DNA from: Obelidium mucronatum
Taxonomy: Eukaryota > Chytridiomycota > Chytridiomycetes > Chytridiales > Chytriomycetaceae
Length of the DNA: 11,588 nucleotides
Direction: 5' to 3'
NCBI GenBank assembly: GCA_025765595.1
Contig: JAIVFH010000645.1
Coordinates: 1 to 11,588 of the forward strand
The first letter of the stretch is position 1. Each line of letters opens with the position of its first letter. The translations under genes and the position numbers were made by a program. Positions 1 to 8,715 of this stretch are shown piece by piece. The notes under the pieces were generated by a model. It was not told the DNA's origin. It worked only from the letters and a program-made list of their open reading frames with translations, and did not search any database.

Positions 1-1276
1 CTGAACTGCTTGACAGAGGACGCCAATATATCGGTGTTTTCGTAAATTAATGAACCATTGCTGGACAGAGTTATGATAGCATATCCACCGAAAACTTCAA
101 TCTGAACGAGATTTGGATCTGTGCTGATGGTTTCCCAGCGCCCTGATGGATCCGAGTTTGACATTGAGCATTTTCTTAGCCCGGCATCACCAACAGTCCA
201 AACCACATTGTAGTTATCCTCAAAGTGTGTCGCAAAATCTTTTATCGATCCGCTGCTCCCGCCACAAAGATCAACCCATGAAGTCCAAGTTCCGGAACGC
301 AAAGACTTTCTGCGCAAATTCTTGTTTACAGAGTCGCCTCCGATTCCAGTTATATGATAGATGGAACTGGACTTCCTATCCATATCTACAGAGATATGCC
401 GGATCCATGAAGAAAATCCTCCACTTGGCCCAGACACTGTGTATTTATCGTAGCCATAGTTCATTGCGGTATACAGAAACGAGTTTCCGCCATATTCATT
501 AGTTGTACTGATTGAATCACTGAGTACCAAATAGAGGTCCGTGGTCTCACGCGTAATCTCAAGTATGTTTCTTTGGGTTATGACAGATACGGGGGACGAC
601 CAAGCGATATTGCTTTGGGCTGCCATATACACACCTGTTTCTGTGGTTCCAAAAACACGGGTGATATAACTTCTCGTGAACACTGTGAAGTCGTTGTATG
701 ATCCTGCAATTGAATACAAGTCCCATTGATATGTCTGTGGTCGGTTAGACCATGATGCTGGTACTGATATTTGAATTTCATCAGCTGTTTGATTTTGGAC
801 TGTGGGTTCTTTACCTTGCCCTGTCAAATAGTTGTACCCTATGTTTAATCCCGTCAGATTTCCATAAGAATCCCACGACGACGGAATTGGACCGGTAAAG
901 CTATTTGAACTGAGGTCTCTAAACAAGGGTTTAGCTTTTGCGAGCGGATCTTGTGAGATTTAAACGCACATATATGTCAACATGGTTAATGTCGTCAAGT
1001 CAGGTAAGGGCCCACTCAATCCAGCCTCCTTTATAGTTCTATAGCACGAATTAGGCATTTTGAGAAATGCATTTGTCAGGACTTTACATTGCAACACAGT
1101 TTCCGGTCCTGTCGGTTTTGTAATACAGATCATTGCCCGCTTGGCAATTTGACTCCTCAGATCCAAGTGAAGACTGCATACTCGGGAAGGCTTGACGAAG
1201 AGCCCGGCAATCTGCAGTTACCAAAGGGCAATTCTTTTGGTTACGCTCCGTCAGGAAACAATTTTGATCGAGATTG
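1..1276 (-). CDS. LRR plus PLL-like beta-propeller protein, second tandem copy (partial)
   Basis: Seen: exons at about 1276-1088, 1038-970, 918-815 and 763-1 (minus strand), with introns of 49, 51 and 51 nt. The spliced reading gives a Cys-containing cap (TADCRALRQAFPSMQSSLGS), then LRR text such as GLSGPLPDLTTLTMLTY and GPIPSSWDSYGNLTGLNIG, then a propeller-like region with repeated Trp/Gly blade motifs (WSSPVSVI, SGTWTSWVDLCGG, GRWETIS). The frame is still open at the window edge. Exon lengths 69 and 104 and all intron phases match the gene at 1330-2971, so the two are tandem duplicates. The family is expected to be secreted or cell-surface, with carbohydrate binding possible by analogy to PLL lectins. 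Odd: no in-frame ATG lies between the in-frame TAG at 1305-1303 and the cap, so the signal-peptide exon is missing or upstream. The start at 1276 assumes a TTTCAG acceptor; CTGCAG at 1212 is an alternative. Confidence 0.72.
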
Positions 1277-1329
1277 CTGAAACCAGCAGAATTAGTCGAG
1301 ACCTAAAAATCTAACTAATAAACCAATAG

Positions 1330-2971
1330 CTACATTGTCAATGGAGATGCATAGTAGATCGGCCCTTCGCCGTTTACTCCAAATAATTGCCACCGTCCAT
1401 CGCTTCGAAAGACAACATTGAATGCTGTAAGAGATTGGCCGCTAATATTTGTCTCTGTTGACCAAGCACCATTGCGTTTAGTCATGTATTTAACAGTGTT
1501 TGACGTTGTAAGCATGAATAAATAGAGTGTCGTATATGTCGGATTGTAGATCACTTGGATACTCTTGACAGAAGTGGCCAAAGTGGTTAAAGTTGTATTG
1601 TATAGGACTTCGTTTGTAGAAGAAATCAGGAACGGATATGTTTTTCCATCGATTTCCTTTATAACATGGACGTCGATAAAATCGGAACGAGCACTGATAC
1701 TGGAATATGAACCTGGCCAAGTACCGTCAGATTTTTGGGCTATCATCTTCAATCCACTATTATATCCCCAGATTTCTATGCGACCTTCTGAATTTCGCAC
1801 AACAGCAAAATCATTAACAACGCCTGGTCCAGGAAGGGTATTCCAGTTTGACCATCCACTTCCTGCAACGTTAGATTGAAGCACGAAACGAACACTTCGG
1901 CCCGAATTGGATCCACCCCCGATCCCAAAAAATGCCAATTTTCCAGAAGAGTCCAGCAATGTTGCACTGGCACAGCTGGTCCACGCTGCAAAGCCAGCGG
2001 AGGGTGTTGGCCCAGCGAACTCTAGGCTATTATTTCCGTTCTGTGAGTAATGAAATGCTAATCCTCCCCACATTCCGCGATAATTGGTGGTTGTGTCATT
2101 AATTACAGTAAAGACTTCGAGTTGGCCGTACGGATTTTGAGAAACTACCAGGCTGCAAATGGAAGATCGAGCGCCAAAAGTATAGGCAGTTGTATTCCAG
2201 AAGGCGCCATTTTCGCTAAGCTGGTAGTATGTTTCTACTCTACTTGTGGTGTAAGAAAAAACTTGAAGTCGGCCATCAGCATTTTTGGCGGCGGCTACAT
2301 TCTTATAGGTTCCAGGCAAAGAATCCCAAAAGAATTGATCCCCAGCTGTGTTCCAGTTGGCGGCAGGGACTGATGTTTATCATAAAATTCGCTCAGTTTT
2401 CAAAGGAATACAAAACCTGCAATCCCCTTGTTACCTGTCCCAGTCAAATAATTTCCCGCTAAATTGACGTAGCTAAAATTACCCAAGCTCGACCAGGATG
2501 AGGGAATATTGCCAGAATAATGGTTGTTTCGCAAATCCCTATACCCGACAAGATCACTCCTCACTTCTACAACAGATCAACAACTTACAAGTAAGTCAGT
2601 GCGCTCAGGGCCGATAAATCCGGAAGTGATCCGGTAAGCCCTTGAGACGCCAGAGAACTGGAAGGCTTCATATTAGTCGTGCTGCGTTTGGCATTAAATG
2701 GGCACTGGCGGAATACTCACATGGCAATACAGTTGTTATTGCTGTCCGCCTTAAAAAGCGAACCTTCGCCAGTAGAGCATGTACTTCCCAGCTGACTTTG
2801 AAGCGAGGGGAAGCTCGATCGAAGGACTTGGCAGTCTGCTGTTGATAAAACCATCTCGTCGCTTTGCTTTTTTGTTTCCAGTCTGTTTCTGACAATTCTC
2901 AAAAAAAAAAAACCAAGGACAGGCAAAAGGAACGACAATCCAGAATAATTCATTTGATATCTAATACTCAT
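1330..2971 (-). CDS. LRR plus PLL-like beta-propeller protein, first tandem copy
   Basis: Seen: four exons, 2971-2721, 2657-2589, 2538-2435 and 2369-1330, with introns of 63, 50 and 65 nt, giving about 487 aa. ATG 2971 is chosen; ATG 2953 would shorten it by six residues. A hydrophobic stretch (residues about 11-26, LSFLLPVLGFFFL) could be a signal anchor or signal peptide, but the basic LRIVRNR segment after it makes cleavage unclear. Next come a Cys-containing cap (TADCQVLRSSFPSL), LRRs (GLTGSLPDLSALSALTYLDL, SGNIPSSWSSLGN) and a propeller of about 340 residues with repeating motifs such as GSGWSNWNTLPG, GRIEIWGYNS and GRWQLFGV. Known: PLL-type seven-bladed propellers bind sugars in bacteria and fungi; the ligand here is unknown. 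Odd: the start lies only 23 nt after the upstream HIBADH stop, leaving almost no room for a promoter. The third donor could instead be GTTTTG 18 nt later; the paralogue supports the one used. Confidence 0.82.
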
Positions 2972-2994
2972 AAAAACAATGAAAGAAGAAACTT

Positions 2995-4310
2995 TCACTT
3001 GTCCAAGATTTCTTTGTTGTCGTTAAGCCACTTGTACACAGACGAGAAATCTTTGTTTTTGTATTCTTTCTGGCTGCTTACTTGATTGTAAATTTGATGA
3101 GCGACAGCTCCTAACGCAACAGTGGATTTGCTTTCATGAGCTGCCGACACTGCCAAGCTCAAATCTTTCGCCATCAGACTAGTTCCAAACCCGCCAGTGT
3201 AATCTCTTGAGGCAGGGACGTTGGGCAAAACTCCAGGGCATGGATTGTAGGTATCGGTTGACCAGCAGCGACCCGAACTTGTGTTGATGATTCCAGCGAG
3301 AAGTTTCGGGTCCATGCCAAGACGAACACCCAGGTTCATTGTTTCAGACGCCGCAATCATTGAGATTCCAAGCATCATATTGTTGCAGATTTTGGCAACT
3401 TGTCCGTTTCCGACAGTGCCACAATGCACAATGTTTTTCCCCATGTGAACGAGAACGGTGTCTTTGACGGTGTTAAAGGTTTGAACAGTCGGCGAACCGA
3501 CCATGAAAGTGAGGGTTCCAGCTTCGGCTCCAAGGGTTCCTGGAAAGTGTTGTTGTCGAGGTTTTGATAATCAATCAAGGATGAAAGGATGTATTCTTTG
3601 TTTATAATACCTCCAGAAACAGGGGCATCAAACATGACAGCGCCTGATTTCTCAACCTTCTCCGCCACTTGCTTGCTGGTCGCTACGTCAATGGTCGAAG
3701 AATCAATCAGCATCACGTTCTTTCTGCCAGCTAGACCAGCCAAAAGACCTATTTACTCAGCCCCATTAGCAACGGAATTGTAGCAGTCCCAATTGGTTTC
3801 ACCAGTATCAGAATCAAGATACACGGACTTCACGTGAGGACCTGCTGGAAGCATGGTCACAATCACGTCACATTGAGCAGCCAGATCCCGCGGTGTGGCG
3901 GCAACAGAAATGGTCTGGTTTTGAGCCTAAAAAGCCGTTGAGATTTTTTAAAGAACCATAATTACTACGTGAACGTTTTCTTTACCTTGAGGTCTTTCGC
4001 GGCTTCAGCAAACTTTGTTGCTGTGGCTGGGAATGCGTCGTACACAACGAAGGGCGATCCCGTCTTTTTCATTAAGTTTGAAGCCATCGGAAAGCCCATT
4101 TGACCGAGGCCAACAAATCCGATTGTTGGCTGAAAGGATCAAAGGATGGTTAGTGTTTAGTTGTCGTTGGTTTCAATAAACCCACCTTGGATGCAGCTGA
4201 ATAGCAATTACACAGTGACAAAAAGGGAAAGAGAGTTAGCGCGAGTTTGTATCTGAAGCCAGAGTGAAGAAAGATGCACCTGAAGAGTACAGCCGGCGGA
4301 AGACCAACAT
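2995..4310 (-). CDS. HIBADH: 3-hydroxyisobutyrate dehydrogenase, mitochondrial
   Basis: Role: NAD-dependent oxidation of 3-hydroxyisobutyrate to methylmalonate semialdehyde in valine catabolism, in the mitochondrial matrix. Seen: six exons, 4310-4280, 4196-4186, 4129-3986, 3926-3803, 3748-3611 and 3539-2995, giving 330 aa, the usual family length. MLVFRRLYSSAASK is a typical short mitochondrial presequence. The Rossmann motif GFVGLGQMG is at residues 18-26, the substrate-binding motif DAPVSGG at 144-150, the catalytic lysine in GQVAKICNN (K199), followed by SSGRCWSTDTYNP and GGFGTSLMAKDL. Splice choices are checked by family continuity: the in-frame TAA near 3754 lies inside a 54-nt intron (GTGAAA to AATAG, branch GCTAAT), and another intron interrupts the glycine pair of APVSGG. 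Odd: exon 2 is an 11-nt microexon. The gene shares its upstream region with the divergent HMG-A gene. Confidence 0.95.
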
Positions 4311-4589
4311 GTTTTTGCGGAAGAAATCGGAACAAATCAAAAACTGTTTATAGTGCCTTTTTAAGAATACTATGACATGATTCAGTATTATTCTCACAGC
4401 GCGAATGCGTGTTATTTATGTAGTCAAGTCTTCTGGACCTCACAGGGATTCGTCAGCCTTGGCTTGAAACCAAATAAGGTTTAGCGCCATTCACCAGCTC
4501 TATTCAATCCAACTCCTGTTATTGAAAGCGCCTTTAGTTTTAATTGTTTTGTTTAGACTTCTTTCTTTTTTATTTTCACTCGCACCAAC
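4311..4589. promoter_or_regulatory. Divergent promoter region, HIBADH / HMG-A
   Basis: This 279-bp gap separates the start codons of two divergently transcribed genes whose products both carry mitochondrial presequences. It is the longest gap between genes in the window apart from the 3' spacer at 10666-10922. It is AT-rich with a TATA-like TATAAA on the minus strand (4352-4347), 36 nt upstream of the HIBADH ATG. On the plus side there is a pyrimidine-rich stretch just before the HMG-A ATG. No transcription-factor site is claimed. Shared regulation is inference from arrangement only. Confidence 0.6.
4347..4352 (-). promoter_or_regulatory. TATA-like element upstream of HIBADH
   Basis: The minus strand reads CTATAAACAG here, placing a TATAAA core 36 nt before the HIBADH start codon. 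That spacing would allow a 5' leader of roughly 10 nt. A single six-base match in AT-rich DNA is weak evidence. Confidence 0.3.
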
Positions 4590-5673
4590 ATGTACCTCTT
4601 CAGACAACTAATCCGACCCCAGCAGCAAACCCCCACTCGCTTTCCCCTACTGCTAACACAGTCAGCGTCTTTCGTATCGCCGATCTTGCGCAAGAATCCG
4701 CACTTGTTCAAAAACATCAACAAGAAACCAGAACCTCCTCAAAAGCCTCCAACCGCAATGACTCTCTGGAAACGCCAGCAACTCAAAGACAAAACCTTTC
4801 CAAAGAACCCAAACAAAACACTGAAGGACTGGGAAGACGAATGGTACGAAGCCCCAGACGATGTGAGGGAAAAGTTCACTTTGATGGCAAGGGCTCTCAA
4901 GAAGGAACACAAGGAAAAAGTCAGCATTTATCAGGCGGCTCGTATTCTCGAAGGTGTTGTTTTGGACGAAGAAGGACGTCGCAAGGTGTCAGAGTCTTTG
5001 GAGAATCGATCCACTCCAAGTGATGTCCTCAATGCAACGACAGCTCTTGAAGCGGATCCTGCTCAGAACACAAAATCAAAAAATACTGCTACCACCGCTG
5101 CTGAATCATCTAAGCATGAGAAGTCACCACCACCATCTGAGAGAATCCCCCCTCTCAAAGGACTGACGGCATTTCAATTATACTTGAAATCAAAGAATGC
5201 CACAGAACATCTCGCAAATCAGGATCCTGTTAAATACATGAGGGAAATGATACTGGAATGGACTAAACTACCAAAGATTAAGAGACAAGTATGTTATGTG
5301 CGGTAAAGTGTTGTCTCTCCCTGCTAAAAAATCACGAATGGACACACAGCCCTATGTTGAAGAAGAAAAGAGGCAAAAGAATGCATTTTCAGTTGCGCAG
5401 CAGAAATATCTATTAGGAGTTGAGTTCTACATCTCCCTCTGAATGTACTTTTAATGCATTGAAAACAAAAAAAAACAGGACAAAGCTCCGGGTTCCGGCC
5501 GTTCGAAGAAAGCGGTTCGTAAAGAAATGAAAGCGAATCTTTTGGCCAAGAGGGCTCGTGCCCTAGCAAACCAGGCACAAAGGAAGGCAAAAGCCTCCAT
5601 GACGCCATCTCCAACTACCCCCGCGGCCCGAACCACACGTAATTTGACGTCTGAATCTACGAAACCCAAATAA
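4590..5673 (+). CDS. HMG-A: mitochondrial HMG-box protein (TFAM/Abf2-like)
   Basis: Likely role: binding, bending and packaging mitochondrial DNA. Seen: exons 4590-5288, 5350-5418 and 5479-5673 (introns 61 and 60 nt; donors GTATGT and GTTGAG), 320 aa. Residues 1-46 are rich in Arg/Lys/Gln/Ser with no acidic residue, a mitochondrial presequence. HMG box 1 (about 51-115) includes KPPTAMTLWKRQQLKDK and the aromatic core WEDEWYEAPDDVREKF. Box 2 (about 186-255) runs IPPLKGLTAFQLYLKS, LEWTKLPKIKRQ, then PYVEEEKRQKNAF from exon 2. A Lys/Arg/Ala-rich tail follows. The introns fall just before and just after helix 3 of box 2, as in HMG-B, C and D. Box 1 is intronless here, unlike C and D. The stop codon lies inside an AATAAA. 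The donor after box 2 is weak, but phase and the matching GTTGAG donor in HMG-D support it. Confidence 0.86.
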
Positions 5674-5674
5674 A
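5669..5674 (+). terminator. Poly(A) signal overlapping HMG-A stop
   Basis: AATAAA spans the last codon and the TAA of HMG-A. The next gene's ATG is 42 nt beyond the stop, so cleavage must occur at or near the next gene's leader. Confidence 0.6.
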
Positions 5675-5715
5675 AATGTTTGGTTTTTTTTCTTGGTTCC
5701 TTTTTTTTTATTGAA

Positions 5716-6934
5716 ATGCATCCATCAACAATTCGTCTGTTCAACATCTTGAAGATATCAAGGTTCCACAACCATGTGAGAAGCATATCCACGACATTAT
5801 CAACCTGGAATCAAGGATACGATCGAACGCAAGAGCTGAGGCATCTGTTTCCGAATCCACAACAAGTTTCAGAGATGAACGAGTTTATTGCCGCAGGTTC
5901 TATTCATTTCGTCCCACAAGGAAGAAAGGGCTCTGGTTGACTGAAAAAAAAGTTTTGAAATAGCACGTAAGCTGGAAGCAGAGAAGAGGCTGAAGGCGTT
6001 GCCCCCACCACAGCTCTTCACAAAAGAGAACCTCTCTTCGGTAAAACCCGCCCCCCTTTGATTCCCACGCTGAGAGAAAAAAAAAACTGAGAAACTGAAT
6101 CGAATTTCTTTTCAGACCGCTGATGATTCGGAAACCACAAATCCATCAAAGTCTCCATCAGTTGAAAAAAATCCTGAAAAAGTAGAAGCACGACGGAAAG
6201 CATACTTGGAAATTATAAATCCAGTTAAAAAGGGGGACCCAAATGCACCGCCTAGACCATTCAATGGATTCAAACTCTTTCTGCTACATAATCGTGTGTT
6301 GGAAACAGTGCGCGAGGCGAAAGAGAAAAGGGATAACGGAGGTCACGTTGAACTGGATTTAATTCTGCAGGATAAATGGAACGAGTGGAATAGATTAACG
6401 CAAGTGCAGAAGATGGTAAATATTCTTCTATTCTTTTTTAACAACTTTGACTGACCCACCACCTCCCGATAATCAGCCATACTGGAAACAAAGTGACGTC
6501 CTAGAATTAGATTATAAAATCAATTACAGTATATATAAACTGGTTTGTTGTCCACCCGCACACCCGCCATTTCTCTTTCTATGAAGCCCAAATTTTGAAA
6601 TGTTTTACTTTAGCGAACTGTCGACACCCACACAAAGAAGAAGTACACAAAAAGAGTGCAGAAGTATGAAGGTCAGAAACGCGACGATGCCCGAAAAGAA
6701 GCTCGCCGCAGAAGAAAGGAAAGAGAAGAGCGGTCCTTAAAAGAATTCAACCATGGCGCACATCGACATCAATGGAATGAAGGTCGTATAAGGAGAAACG
6801 AAAAAGAAGATCATGAGTATGGGCCTGGGAGAGCCAGGGGATTCAACAATGGCGCACATCAAGGGGGTGATCGTTTTCAAAGAGGTAAACCCGTTGGAGA
6901 CAAATCTGGGGAGTCCACGACAAGAAATAAATAG
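5716..6934 (+). CDS. HMG-B: mitochondrial HMG-box protein with reduced first box
   Basis: Seen: exons 5716-5896, 5964-6040, 6116-6415, 6477-6542 and 6614-6934 (introns 67, 75, 61 and 71 nt), 314 aa. The presequence is MHPSTIRLFNILKISRFHNH and onward: basic, Ser-rich. The only clear HMG box is at about residues 127-208: DPNAPPRPFNGFKLFLL, then DKWNEWNRLTQVQKM, then PYWKQSDVLELDYKI. The last part comes from a 66-nt exon found by matching HMG-D (FYLQAKKLELAYTIEL), which has an exon of the same length. Skipping that exon (one 198-nt intron) also keeps frame but would delete helix 3. Upstream, where a first box is expected, only a short charged stretch (ARKLEAEKRLKAL) remains. The C-terminus is Arg/Gly/Asn/His-rich, with GAHRHQWNEGRIRR and a similar later NNGAHQGGDRFQRG. 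Likely mtDNA- or nucleic-acid-binding; function inferred from the family. Confidence 0.8.
6926..6931 (+). terminator. Poly(A) signal abutting HMG-B stop
   Basis: AATAAA forms part of the last two sense codons and directly precedes the TAG at 6932-6934. The spacer to HMG-C is 78 nt. Confidence 0.55.
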
Positions 6935-7012
6935 TTTGTTTTTTCTTGTACACTTTGTGCAAACAAAGAATTTAGTCATTCTTTTGTTGTTTGGTTTTGT
7001 TTTTTATTTCGC

Positions 7013-8472
7013 ATGATTTCGAGGATCCTTCAAAGTCAATGTTCACGCCATCAATACTTCAGCCTCAGCAGATCATCAATAACCTCCATTGTGAATGTGT
7101 TTGAAAGAAGAATGTTTTCAGGAGTAAAGGACTCGCGGGCGACCCTTCTGTCCATCCACAAGTTTGTGTGCACTGGTGAACAAGCTTATCAACCTCCCTT
7201 CTGAGGACGAATCACACTGATTCCATTCCCTTTTCTCTTTTTTGTTCTTTCTCCGAACTTCAGCCCTCCGCATGGAAGCTGAAAGCAATCTGGCCAAACT
7301 GCCAGACAGCTCAGCTATTCCAGAACACCCGCCCAGCGCACAGCACCTCTTTATTGCGGAGAAGCGACAGTCACTCTCAGAACTTCCGGAATTCAAAACT
7401 CTTCGAGACGAAGCGAAGTCGGTAGCTGTTGTGAAAACACTGAAGGAAATGTGGGCCAACCTGCATCCTGCAAAACAGATGGTACTTTTCTTTTATTGTA
7501 CATTAAGTAATTTGTTACAAGTTTATGCGATTCGTCAATTGATTTATCCTTTCCAAGACCTACGGGGTTGAAGCTGCAAGACTCAAAAAAGAATACCACC
7601 AAACCCTTCGGAAGAAAAATCCAGCGGCAATCAAAAAAGAGCGATATGAATACGAACAAGTAATTGAAAATAACAAGAAAAGGTTGATGGAGATTGAGGC
7701 AATTCCGAAAGACGAACCTATGCCGCCTCCCAATGGATTCCAGCTTTATTTGCTTGAAGCCGGTGTGCCGTATGGTCCTGAGGACAAATACGCACAACTT
7801 TTGCGAAAGTATTTGGTGACTTGGGATAGACTGCGTACATCTGAAAGACAGGTTTTGGCTTTTTTTTTTTTTTTTTTTTTTTTACTTTTCTTAATTTTTT
7901 TTTTCTTCGTGTTTTTGCCCAGGTGTATCACGATAGAGCGAAGCCTCTTGAATTCGCATACCGAACAAGACAGAAAGTTTGTTTTTTCTTTTCCTTCCTT
8001 TGTTCCGACTTCTTTTTTTTTTTTTTTTATTAAAGACAAACGTCTTTACACCACAACGAAGACACAAACGTCCGCCAGACCTGAAACCAAAGAGACTTTC
8101 ACCGCCAATGATTACAGATTACAAAGAAAGAAGGTGCTCGTTGCATCCATCCCAGTAGCCAGAAAAGGGGAAAGCATGTGGTCACCAACAATCCAAACCA
8201 TCTCACCTAAAAGCGTACACGCTTCGGATGGATATAAGGAGGAAGTGAATCCATCAGGGATGGAGGAATTGTATCTCGAAGCTCTTTCCAAACGAAACGA
8301 GCGAGGGGGTAGTGGCAATATTGATGCTTCTGTTGCTTCAAACTTGGCGAAAATCTGGAAGGATGGACTCCAATGTAATGGAGCAGCCCAGCAGCAGCAG
8401 CAGTCATCAGAGAAGGAGCCTTCGAAAACGGAAAAAAGTGTTGCGAGATGTTCTTGGAGGAGTTTCTTCTAA
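7013..8472 (+). CDS. HMG-C: mitochondrial two-box HMG protein, uncertain 3' end
   Basis: Seen: exons 7013-7175, 7264-7481, 7558-7851, 7923-7980 and 8036 onward (introns 88, 76, 71 and 55 nt). MISRILQSQCSRHQYFSLSR begins a Ser/Arg-rich presequence. Box 1 (about 78-147): PSAQHLFIAEKRQSLSELP, MWANLHPAKQM, then TYGVEAARLKKEYHQ. Box 2 (about 178-243): PMPPPNGFQLYLLEAG, TWDRLRTSERQ, then VYHDRAKPLEFAY. With this splice model the frame stays open to TAA 8470-8472, giving 389 aa with a Ser/Thr/Lys-rich tail and a Gln run. Two points are open. The fourth donor is GTTTTT (7981); the stronger GTTTGT four bases earlier would need acceptor 8061 to stay in this frame. Beyond about 8378 all three plus frames are open and the end could be at 8666 or 8689 after another splice or a one-base shift. 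Likely mtDNA binding, by family. Confidence 0.74.
7860..7883 (+). repeat. Poly(T) run in HMG-C intron 3
   Basis: Twenty-four consecutive T lie just after the donor at 7852 and are followed by more T-rich sequence up to the CCCAG acceptor. A second run of 16 T (8013-8028) sits in the next intron. Run lengths in an assembly of this type should not be trusted to the base. Confidence 0.9.
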
Positions 8473-8689
8473 AAAAGCACCGCGCCAAGACCGATGGGGA
8501 AATCCGCCAGATCGCAGTCAATGGAAGAGACTTGAAAAAGTCGAAAACCGCGGCAGGGACAGCAATGGGAAAACTGGAGGAAGCAAGTTCCCATTCTCAA
8601 AACCGACAGCCACAATGTGGAAAGGATCCACCAGTGTCAGGATGGGGACGCAACACCATTGGATGAAACGGGGAAAGAAAAATAAATAA
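8378..8689 (+). other. Region open in alternative frames at HMG-C 3' end
   Basis: The annotated frame ends at 8472. A second frame is open to TGA 8664-8666 and reads like a helical, Lys/Glu-rich protein (FLEEFLLKKHRAKTDGEIRQ). A third is open to TAA 8687-8689 and is Arg/Gly/Trp-rich (QDRWGNPPDRSQWKRLEK), resembling the tail of HMG-B and ending in KNK at an AATAAA, as the sister genes end. A one-base length change in the A-run at 8432-8437 would link the annotated frame to the second frame; a short intron would be needed for the third. No intron with a good donor, branch point and acceptor was found. Confidence 0.5.
8389..8403 (+). repeat. (CAG)5 microsatellite in HMG-C
   Basis: Five perfect CAG units encode a short glutamine run in the annotated frame. 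It lies close to the point where the reading frame becomes ambiguous. Confidence 0.85.
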
Positions 8690-8690
8690 A
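8681..8690 (+). terminator. Poly(A) signals for HMG-C
   Basis: Two overlapping AATAAA hexamers (8681-8686 and 8685-8690) precede the convergent stop codon of the EXORDIUM-like gene by about 20 nt. They overlap the TAA at 8687-8689 of the alternative HMG-C end. Confidence 0.6.
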
Positions 8691-8709
8691 GCACAGTATT
8701 TAAAACTCA

Positions 8710-8715
8710 TTTATT
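8710..8715 (-). terminator. Poly(A) signal overlapping EXORDIUM-like stop
   Basis: On the minus strand the final codons read CAA TAA ATG, so AATAAA contains the stop TAA (8713-8711). Cleavage downstream would place the transcript end inside the 3' end of HMG-C. Confidence 0.6.

Noticed and set aside
3749..3802. In-frame TAA near 3754 that looked like a nonsense mutation in HIBADH
   Set aside because: It lies within a good 54-nt intron (donor GTGAAA, branch GCTAAT, acceptor AATAG); removing it gives normal family sequence around SDTGLLAGLAGRKN.
4544..5023. Second plus frame overlapping HMG-A
   Set aside because: It shadows the HMG-A frame, lacks HMG motifs and ends inside exon 1.
6416..6613. 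A single 198-nt intron in HMG-B
   Set aside because: It would delete helix 3. A 66-nt internal exon (6477-6542) keeps frame and aligns with the equivalent exon of HMG-D.
7860..7883. Poly(T) run as the tail of a retroelement inserted on the minus strand
   Set aside because: No element body, target-site duplication or reverse transcriptase text is next to it; the run fits in a short intron of ordinary size.
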